Part shown: positions 41,516 to 47,176 of the stretch, piece after piece
Layout of the letters: each line of letters opens with the position of its first letter
Numbering within the stretch: position 1 is the first letter of the stretch
Origin: Sulfitobacter sp.
GTDB lineage: Bacteria > Pseudomonadota > Alphaproteobacteria > Rhodobacterales > Rhodobacteraceae
Assembly: GCA_029252045.1 (NCBI GenBank)
Contig: JAQXCD010000047.1
Location: forward strand, 1 to 47,176
Length of the DNA: 47,176 nt
Direction: 5' to 3'
Notes under the pieces: model-generated
What the model was told of the DNA's origin: nothing
The model's database searches: none
What the model saw: the letters and a program-made list of their open reading frames with translations, nothing else
Made by a program: the position numbers and the translations under genes

Positions 41516-42688
41516 ATGCAGATCAGGAATGCGCTTGTTGTTGGTGCAGGCATCGGCGGCTTGACCGCAGCCATAGCACTGGCGCGCCGCGGCGTGGCTG
41601 TTACCGTGCTGGAGCAGGCGCCGGCAATTCGCGAGGTTGGCGCGGGCCTTCAGGTCAGCCCCAATGGCCTGTTTGTCCTGCGGGCGCTGGGGCTGGAAAA
41701 GCGGCTGCAGGAGCGGGGTGCCGTGCGCGGACGCGCCGTGGTCATGCGCAGTTTTGACCGCGAGGAGGATCTGGCGCGGCTAGACCTGACACTTCTGCCG
41801 ACGGGGCAGGCCTATTTCTTTATGCACCGTGCCGATCTGGTTGATGTGCTGGCCCGCGCCGCGCGCGAGCATAACGTGACCTTCGAGATGGGTGTACAGG
41901 TGCGCGATGTTCAAACGGGTGATATGCCGGAGTTGACACTGACCGATGGCACAACCCGCCGCGCCGAGTTGATTGTAGGGGCGGACGGTATTCATTCGCG
42001 CGCGCGGATTGCGCTGAACGGGGCGGATGATGCGGCATTCACGGGGCAGGTTGCGTGGCGTGCCACAGTGGCGAACAGGTTTGGTCATGGCAATCACGCC
42101 ATGGTGACAATGGGAGCAGGCCGCCATCTGGTCAGCTACCCGTTGCGCGGCGGTGATATGGTTAATCTGGTTGCGGTTGAAGAGCGTAAAAGCTGGGCGG
42201 CTGAGGGCTGGAACCACGCGGATGATCCGGCAAACCTGCGCGCAGCCTTTGCGGGCTGGGGCGGAATTGCGGGCGAGATGATTGACGCGGTTGAGGCGCC
42301 GACACTCTGGGGGCTGCACCGCCATCCGGTGGCAGAGGTTTGGCAGCAGGGCGGTGTCGCGTTGCTGGGGGATGCGGCCCATCCGACACTGCCGTTTCTG
42401 GCGCAGGGTGCGAATATGGCGATGGAGGATGCGTGGGCGCTGGCCGATACCGTATTGCGGGGCGGTGTGGCAGCTTTGCCTGCCTATCAGGCGATGCGCA
42501 AGCCGCGCGTCATCAAGGTGATCAAAGCGGCAGAAGGTAACGCATGGCGCTTCCACCTGAAGCCCGGTCCGGTCCGTTTTGCCGCCCATAGTGTGATCCG
42601 TCTGGGCGGCCGGTTTGCGCCTAAACGGATGTTGGGCGCGTTTGACTGGCTGTATGGGTTTGACGTAACGGCGCGCACTCCTCGCTAG
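41516..42688 (+). CDS. FAD-dependent aromatic monooxygenase (salicylate/3-hydroxybenzoate hydroxylase-like)
   Basis: A 390-residue flavoprotein with the dinucleotide-binding motif VVGAGIGG (residues 8-15), the family DG motif VGADGIHSRAR, and the GD motif LLGDAAHPTLPFLAQGANMAMEDAW that binds the flavin ribityl and pyrophosphate. These three identify the class A flavin hydroxylases. It uses NAD(P)H and oxygen to hydroxylate an aromatic acid; the exact substrate is not fixed by sequence. The frame opens at 41489; ATG 41516 has GGACGGAG upstream and starts straight with the Rossmann strand, so it was chosen. No ring-cleavage gene is adjacent. Confidence 0.88.
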   Translation: MQIRNALVVGAGIGGLTAAIALARRGVAVTVLEQAPAIREVGAGLQVSPNGLFVLRALGLEKRLQERGAVRGRAVVMRSFDREEDLARLDLTLLPTGQAYFFMHRADLVDVLARAAREHNVTFEMGVQVRDVQTGDMPELTLTDGTTRRAELIVGADGIHSRARIALNGADDAAFTGQVAWRATVANRFGHGNHAMVTMGAGRHLVSYPLRGGDMVNLVAVEERKSWAAEGWNHADDPANLRAAFAGWGGIAGEMIDAVEAPTLWGLHRHPVAEVWQQGGVALLGDAAHPTLPFLAQGANMAMEDAWALADTVLRGGVAALPAYQAMRKPRVIKVIKAAEGNAWRFHLKPGPVRFAAHSVIRLGGRFAPKRMLGAFDWLYGFDVTARTPR

Positions 42689-42706
42689 CTGCGCGCCGCT
42701 CCTCGC

Positions 42707-43750
42707 TTACTTCGCGCGGGCGACCATGCCGAACAGGTCACGCGGATCATCAGGATCGGCCAGCATGTCCAGCGGCGTGAAAAAATCCGTGCCCTTGATT
42801 GCATCGCGGACATAGCACAACGCCGAGAAATCCTCGATTGCGAAGCCTACGCTGTCAAACAGGGTGATCTGCTTGGCATCCGTGCGGCCTTTGGCTGTAC
42901 CTGTCAGAACCTCCCAGAACTCGGTCACCGGATGGTCCGCGTCCAGCTGCTGGATTTCGCCTTCAATGCGGGTCTGTTCGGGATATTCCACAAATATATC
43001 AGCGCGGTGCAGGATGGCGGGGGCCAGCTCGGTCTTGCCGGGGCAATCGCCGCCGATGGCGTTCAGGTGCACACCGGCGCCGACCATGTTATCGGTCAGG
43101 ATGGTTGCGTACTGCTTGTCAGCCGTGCAGGTGGTGATGATATGCGCACCAAGTATCGCCTCTTCGGCACTGGTGCAGGACACAACCTTGAGGCCGGATG
43201 CTTGCAAATTGCGCGCACATTTAGCCGTCGCGGCAGGGTCCACATCATACAGACGCACTTCGGTAATCCCGACAATCGCCTGCATGGCGATGCTTTGGAA
43301 TTCCGACTGCGCGCCATTGCCGATCATCGCCATGACGGTGGCCCCCTTAGGCGCCAGAACCCGTGCCGCCAGCGCCGAAGTGGCAGCCGTGCGCAGCGCC
43401 GTCAGGATGGTCATTTCCGAGAACAGCACCGGATAGCCGTTGGCCACATCCGACAGCAAACCAAAGGCGGTCACGGTTTGCAGCCCGTCTTTGGTGTTGC
43501 CTGGGTGGCCGTTGACGTATTTGAAGCCGTAGACATCGCCATCCGAGGTTGGCATCAGCTCGATCACACCTACGTCTGAGTGTGACGCCACACGCGGGGT
43601 TTTATCAAACAGCGGCCAGCGATGAAAATCCGCTTCGATCCGGTCACAGATACCCAGCATCATGGGCGCAAGCCCGATATGGTTGATCAACCGCATCATG
43701 TGGTCGACGCTGACGAAGGGCACGAGAGCTTTGTGGGAAGGGCTTGTCAT
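42707..43750 (-). CDS. ornithine cyclodeaminase
   Basis: 347 residues of the mu-crystallin/ornithine cyclodeaminase family. The NAD-binding motif MAMIGNGAQSEFQ, the substrate-arginine region FKYVNGHPGN and the later AIGGDCPGKTEL fit enzymes that convert L-ornithine to L-proline with loss of ammonia. The length and the TGTAKGR-TDAKQITLFDS C-terminal block also fit. The frame opens at 43819, but ATG 43750 (MTSPSHKAL) leaves 13 bases after the arginase stop and is preferred. It is the second gene of an arginine-to-proline pathway with arginase upstream. Confidence 0.93.
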   Translation of the reverse strand: MTSPSHKALVPFVSVDHMMRLINHIGLAPMMLGICDRIEADFHRWPLFDKTPRVASHSDVGVIELMPTSDGDVYGFKYVNGHPGNTKDGLQTVTAFGLLSDVANGYPVLFSEMTILTALRTAATSALAARVLAPKGATVMAMIGNGAQSEFQSIAMQAIVGITEVRLYDVDPAATAKCARNLQASGLKVVSCTSAEEAILGAHIITTCTADKQYATILTDNMVGAGVHLNAIGGDCPGKTELAPAILHRADIFVEYPEQTRIEGEIQQLDADHPVTEFWEVLTGTAKGRTDAKQITLFDSVGFAIEDFSALCYVRDAIKGTDFFTPLDMLADPDDPRDLFGMVARAK

Positions 43751-43763
43751 TATACTCTCCAGC

Positions 43764-44684
43764 TCAATACGCGCGGGTCGGGCGGTCAAACACATTGCGG
43801 CCCATGGCAGAGGCGGCAAGTTCGACCATCAGGCGGGCGGTGCGGCCGCGTTCGTCCAGATAGGGGTTCAGCTCGACCAGATCGAGGGAGGTCAACAGCT
43901 CGGAATCGTTGACCATTTCCATCACCAGATGGCCTTCGCGCACGGTGGCGCCGCCCGGAACAGTGGTGCCCACAGCAGGTGCTGCGGCGGGGTCAAGGAA
44001 ATCCACGTCAAGCGACACATGCAGCATGCCGTTCACCGCGGCGACACGGTCAAGGAAGGCGCCCAGAGGCTGGGCGATGCCTGTTTCGTCGATCTGGCGC
44101 ATGTCGACACGGGTTATGGCAGTCTTCTGCAAGGCCGCACGCTCTGCCGGATCAACCGAGCGCAGGCCGATCATGGCGATGTTTTCAAACGGCAGCGGCG
44201 CGGGCAGGGCGGGCCAGCCGAGGAACTCACCACGTCCCGTGACATAAGCCATCGGCGTGCCGTGCAGGTTGCCGCTATCGGTGCTTTCTAACGTGTGGAA
44301 ATCGCTGTGCGCATCCAGCCAGAGTACAAACAGCGGGCGATTGACCGCTGCCGCGTGGCGCATGGCCCCCAGAACTGTGCCAGCAGCGAGTGCATGGTCG
44401 CCGCCCATGGTGATCGGCATGCCTCGGGCAAAGGAGCCTTCGGTTGTGTCTGCCAGCGCGTGGGTCCAGGCGATGGTTTCCGCCAAGCGGTGCAGCTTGG
44501 GGTGGGGTGTGTCGGTGAAGGGAATAGGCGCCACATTGCCAATGTCGGTGACGGTGTGGCCAAGGCTAATTAGCGCTTCGCCAAGGCCTGCGGTGCGGTA
44601 GGCATCAGGCCCCATGATACAGCCGCGGCGGATTTTGCCACAATCCAGCGGCGCGCCTTGGAGAATACAGTGTTGAGGTTTCAT
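43764..44684 (-). CDS. rocF: arginase
   Basis: The 306-residue enzyme hydrolyses arginine to ornithine and urea. The binuclear manganese site is complete: His97 in MGGDHA, then Asp124, His126 and Asp128 in WLDAHSDFH, and the two Asp of LDVDFLDP further on. The STDSGNLHGTPM loop also fits arginase rather than agmatinase. ATG 44684 is the start. The ornithine cyclodeaminase gene follows, so the pair turns arginine into proline. A divergent Lrp/AsnC-type gene lies about 105 bases away and very likely controls the pair. Confidence 0.95.
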   Translation of the reverse strand: MKPQHCILQGAPLDCGKIRRGCIMGPDAYRTAGLGEALISLGHTVTDIGNVAPIPFTDTPHPKLHRLAETIAWTHALADTTEGSFARGMPITMGGDHALAAGTVLGAMRHAAAVNRPLFVLWLDAHSDFHTLESTDSGNLHGTPMAYVTGRGEFLGWPALPAPLPFENIAMIGLRSVDPAERAALQKTAITRVDMRQIDETGIAQPLGAFLDRVAAVNGMLHVSLDVDFLDPAAAPAVGTTVPGGATVREGHLVMEMVNDSELLTSLDLVELNPYLDERGRTARLMVELAASAMGRNVFDRPTRAY

Positions 44685-44791
44685 GGGAGGCTCCTGATGT
44701 TTGTTTTCTTGGGTATAGGTGGCACATATGGTCTATGAAAAGGATACAAATTGTCCGATATGAACTTAGATTGACCGAATTGGAGCATACT
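44685..44791. promoter_or_regulatory. divergent control region of rocF and the Lrp-type regulator
   Basis: This A/T-rich stretch of 107 bases must hold both promoters and, by analogy with Lrp/AsnC systems, the regulator's binding sites. I cannot fix the promoter elements with certainty. Confidence 0.5.
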
Positions 44792-45217
44792 GTGGACGAA
44801 ACGGACGATAAATTGATCGCAGCGCTGCGCCATGATGCGCGCGCCTCTCTGTCAGACCTTGCCGCGCGGCTGGAGATGTCGCGCACAACCGTGCGCACGC
44901 GGCTGGCACGGCTGCAAGAGCGGGGCGAGATTGTAGGGTTTTCGGTGATCACCCGCGCGGATGTGGCACGCGATCCGGTGCGCGGGTTGATGATGATCGG
45001 AATCGAGGGGCGCGGCGCGGAACGGATCAAGCGGCAATTGTCAGGGATGGCAGAGTTGCGCGCGGTCCATTCCACAAATGGCCGTTGGGACCTTATTGTC
45101 GAGATTGGCACCGCCACGCTGGCGCAATTTGACCGCGTACTGGACCGCATCCGCCAGTTGGATGGGGTTGTCGCCTCCGAGACGAGCCTGCTGTTGAGTA
45201 CGCGTAAATCCGTCTAG
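44792..45217 (+). CDS. Lrp/AsnC-family regulator
   Basis: The 141-residue regulator has an N-terminal helix-turn-helix (VDETDDKLIAALRHDARASLS, then MSRTTVRTRLARLQERG) and a C-terminal RAM/ACT-like domain that binds an amino acid. The frame opens at ATG 44735, but GTG 44792 has GGAG at six bases and starts at the standard D-D-L-D/E position of the family, so it was chosen. Divergent placement with arginase and ornithine cyclodeaminase suggests that it senses arginine or ornithine and controls their breakdown, as PutR and ArgP-like or BkdR proteins do for their neighbours. Confidence 0.9.
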   Translation: MDETDDKLIAALRHDARASLSDLAARLEMSRTTVRTRLARLQERGEIVGFSVITRADVARDPVRGLMMIGIEGRGAERIKRQLSGMAELRAVHSTNGRWDLIVEIGTATLAQFDRVLDRIRQLDGVVASETSLLLSTRKSV

Positions 45218-45227
45218 GTGCCGGGGG

Positions 45228-45680
45228 TCAGGCGCGACGCGCCGCCTCAACCCAGAGGGCAGCCAGTGTCAGAGATATCAGCGCATTCCATCCCGCCATA
45301 CTGATGCCGGCCAGTTGCCAGGCAATGTCGTCACAGCGCACAATCGGCGCGGCGAGGATCTGGTTCATCAGGTCTTGCGCGCTTACGCCGGAGACACCGG
45401 AAGAGGTGCAGCTGGTTGGCCCTTCCCACCACGCCTGTTCGACGCCGACATGGTAGAGGCCAATGAACGCCGTGCTCAGAGCGGCCAGCGCCCCAAGCCA
45501 CGCCAGCTTGATCTCACCGGTGAGCATAATGAGAAGGCCTATGATGACGGCACTGGCATGGGGCCAGCGTTGCCACAGGCACAGTTTGCAAGGCGCCATA
45601 CCGCCCAGATACTGGAAGGCAAAAGCCGCCAGCAACAAAGTGGCGGAACCGGCAGTGGCAAACAGCAAAGTGCGTATCAT
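45228..45680 (-). CDS. disulfide bond formation protein DsbB family
   Basis: 150 residues with four membrane helices and the two cysteine pairs expected of DsbB: Cys31-Lys-Leu-Cys34 (APCKLCLWQRWP) between helices 1 and 2, and Cys91/Cys116 in the loop after helix 3. It reoxidises DsbA by passing electrons to quinone. The DsbA-like protein near 2 kb could be its partner, although they are far apart in this window. ATG 45680 overlaps the stop of the upstream YqaA-like gene (45677-45680). Confidence 0.9.
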   Translation of the reverse strand: MIRTLLFATAGSATLLLAAFAFQYLGGMAPCKLCLWQRWPHASAVIIGLLIMLTGEIKLAWLGALAALSTAFIGLYHVGVEQAWWEGPTSCTSSGVSGVSAQDLMNQILAAPIVRCDDIAWQLAGISMAGWNALISLTLAALWVEAARRA

Positions 45681-46255
45681 AATAGTTTTATCACAAAAAA
45701 GCCGCCAATCAGCAGGGCAAGAGCAAGTGTAAACATGAGCGGCAGACGCCGTTCAATAAAATCACGCACCGGTGCGCCGAATTTCCACAGCAGCAGTGCC
45801 ACAAGGAAGAAACGCAGACCCCGCGCCAGAATGGAGGTTGCGATGAAGGTTGCCAGAGGCATACCGGTCCAACCGGACATGATGGTGATCACTTTGTAAG
45901 GGAACGGTGTGACCCCCGCGGCCAGCACAGCCCAGAATCCCATATTGTTGAAGGTAGTGGCAAACTCCTCCATGGAATCTGCTTTGCCGAGGGCCTGCAA
46001 GATCGGCGCGCCCAAGGTGTCATAGACGAGGGCGCCAATGGCGTAGCCCAGCAATCCGCCCAGAACGGAGGCGACAAGAGCCACCCCTGCAATCACAAAT
46101 GCACGGTTCGGGCGGGCAATGATCATCGGGATCATGATAATGTCCGGCGGGATTGGAAACATCGAGCTTTCAAGAAAAGCAACCAGCGCCAGAACCCACA
46201 GTGCGTGGCGGTGCTCGGCGAGGCTGAGCGTCCAGTCATAAAGGCGTTGGATCAT
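45677..46255 (-). CDS. YqaA/DedA-like membrane protein
   Basis: 192 residues, five or so helices. Conserved points are FLESSMFPIPPDIIMIPM, the GGLLGYAIG helix, and GVTPFPYKVITIMSGWTGM, all typical of the YqaA branch of the DedA/SNARE-associated family, which moves lipids or maintains membrane potential. The frame opens at 46291; ATG 46255 (MIQRLYDWTLS) is the natural start. It overlaps dsbB by four bases, so they are coupled. The specific role here is not known. Confidence 0.88.
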   Translation of the reverse strand: MIQRLYDWTLSLAEHRHALWVLALVAFLESSMFPIPPDIIMIPMIIARPNRAFVIAGVALVASVLGGLLGYAIGALVYDTLGAPILQALGKADSMEEFATTFNNMGFWAVLAAGVTPFPYKVITIMSGWTGMPLATFIATSILARGLRFFLVALLLWKFGAPVRDFIERRLPLMFTLALALLIGGFFVIKLL

Positions 46256-46399
46256 ATGTAGGGTTCCTTGGGGTTGTGCTTTCAAAACCACCTCGCGCGG
46301 GTCAGGTCAAGTGAATGAAGAGAGCGAAACATCGACCTGTCCAATTGGGCGCAGTTTGGGCTTGCACCGGTTCTTGGCGCGGGCTAAACGCTCGGCAGT

Positions 46400-46483
46400 G
46401 CCCGAGTGGCGGAATGGTAGACGCAGGGGATTCAAAATCCCCCGCCGCAAGGCGTGCCGGTTCGAGTCCGGCCTTGGGTACCA
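46400..46483 (+). tRNA. tRNA-Leu (anticodon CAA)
   Basis: An 84-base tRNA with encoded CCA. The acceptor arms GCCCGAG and CTTGGGT pair. The anticodon arm GGGGA-TTCAAAA-TCCCC gives anticodon CAA. A long variable arm (CGCCGCAAGGCG) follows, as in leucine tRNAs, and the T arm GCCGG-TTCGAGT-CCGGC is complete. It reads UUG codons. Confidence 0.97.
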
Positions 46484-46501
46484 ACCCTTTTCAAAAGGGT
46501 T
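46483..46501 (+). terminator. hairpin immediately after the tRNA
   Basis: AACCCTTTT and AAAAGGGTT are exact complements around one base, beginning in the CCA end of the tRNA. There is no clean T-run, but its place suggests processing or termination of the tRNA transcript. Confidence 0.5.
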
Positions 46502-46502
46502 T

Positions 46503-47176
46503 CCGCGAATTTTAATGCAGATTGTTGAACCGTTCTGGTCTGTTTGAAGGCTGTTACGGCTTCTTTTTCGCGGGTCTGGAGGTTGCTGAATGTACCCTGA
46601 TCCGGTGCCACAATTCAGGGCCAGGGTAAGGCCAATAGCTTCAAAAACAGCTGAAAATCCGAATTTTCAGAATAAGCACCGGCTGAACGATTCGTATAAA
46701 TGTGGCCTTCGATTCAGTCAATTCGCACTAGTTGGCTTAAATTTGCAGCATTGGTTCCAAGTTGTGAACAGAGAAATCAGAAGCGATTCTATCCTAAAGG
46801 CTTGGCTCGCTGGGCAACCGCATAGGGTATTGTTGCGATAGTCGAAACAGCCAATTCCCGCCTGAATTGAACATTTTCCCATTGAATGCTCGGTTTCCCC
46901 GTAAAAGCAGCCAAACTCATGAGTCCAGGGCGTTTCCATGGTGGCAACAATAGCCTCACCGCATTCAAAGCAGTGCAAGAAACGTTAATCATATTGAAAT
47001 GGTTTCGCCCATTTGGTGACACTTTTCAAACATTTTTCCCTTTGTTCGTCTGGCGCCAAAAGGTATCTATAAGGCAGCCCAACTGGGGGGTTGACGATAA
47101 TTTGGTCCGGGGGCGGCCGCACACTTACTGCATCATGCGATGTGGGAAAAGAGGTGTTCCTAGATTTTAGACCAGT
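46503..47176. other. about 0.67 kb with no convincing gene, downstream of the tRNA
   Basis: This right-hand end is clearly richer in A/T than the rest of the window and holds no frame that I trust. One inverted repeat, CTGAAAAT-CCGA-ATTTTCAG (46651-46670), is present. The longest frames (46718-46978 minus, with several cysteines, and 46886-47170 plus) resemble no family I recognise. Its place beside a tRNA is that of a typical integration site, so this may be the edge of an island continuing to the right. Confidence 0.5.

Noticed and set aside
46718..46978. Cysteine-rich 86-residue minus-strand frame (possible zinc ribbon)
   Set aside because: Only one CxxC pair near the start, no ribosome site or family likeness, and A/T-rich surroundings; too weak to call.
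1..47176. CRISPR arrays, transposase genes, phage genes
   Set aside because: No spaced direct-repeat array, transposase or phage protein was found; the only tandem repeats are the short units at 23432-23471 and 13393-13444.

Overview
The window looks like chromosomal DNA from a marine alphaproteobacterium of the Rhodobacterales (Roseobacter group). This is inferred from the high GC content, a DksA with one zinc-finger cysteine, a GEA-type acetolactate synthase, a TakP-like TRAP transporter, a DUF2852 protein and a DUF6778-type lipoprotein. No rRNA, CRISPR array, phage or transposase gene is visible. One tRNA-Leu(CAA) lies near the right end.

Layout. 1-5.2 kb: a glycosyltransferase-like gene, a fluoroacetate-dehalogenase-type hydrolase, a DsbA-like/M48 protease pair and a PLP aminotransferase. 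5.2-10.3 kb: cell-wall genes (an interrupted periplasmic amidase and penicillin-binding protein 1A) and prfB. 10.3-15.6 kb: an unknown exported protein, then a metal-response block (MerR regulator, transglutaminase-like pseudogene, CDF-like transporter) inserted next to an amidase gene whose 5' end is present twice. 15.6-19.7 kb, minus strand: a Rieske oxygenase and ilvI-ilvH, with a leader peptide and attenuator in front of ilvI. 19.9-26.9 kb: a Cache histidine kinase/NarL-type regulator pair facing a three-gene TRAP operon of TakP type. 27-32.4 kb: bpt, an RDD protein, DUF2852, glnE and a small downstream gene. 32.5-36.6 kb: a frameshifted lipoprotein, an RlmI-like methyltransferase whose start lies in a perfect hairpin, a lone PIN protein, a second M48 protease and a DUF3047 protein. 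36.6-40.8 kb, minus strand: MoxR ATPase, broken membrane protein, broken DUF2927 lipoprotein, 55-residue membrane protein and a CoxE-like VWA protein. 40.9-46.3 kb: dksA, an FAD monooxygenase, an ornithine cyclodeaminase/arginase pair with a divergent Lrp-type regulator, dsbB and a YqaA-like protein. 46.4-47.2 kb: tRNA-Leu and about 0.7 kb without a convincing gene.

Genes working together: ilvI/ilvH make acetolactate for branched-chain amino acids under attenuation control. The kinase/regulator pair probably controls the TRAP operon beside it. Arginase and ornithine cyclodeaminase convert arginine to ornithine to proline, probably under the Lrp-type regulator. MoxR and VWA form a chaperone-like pair with DUF2927 and two small membrane proteins between them. 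MerR drives the transglutaminase/CDF pair from a textbook 19-bp-spaced promoter.

Most striking overall: five genes (amidase amiC, transglutaminase, DUF6778, DUF2927, small membrane protein) are broken by seven apparent single-base lesions, each repairable on paper by one base. This means either recent gene decay or an error-prone sequence. No wholly new system could be established. The best candidates for follow-up are the MerR-transglutaminase-CDF block, the five-gene MoxR/VWA cluster and the start-codon hairpin of the methyltransferase.
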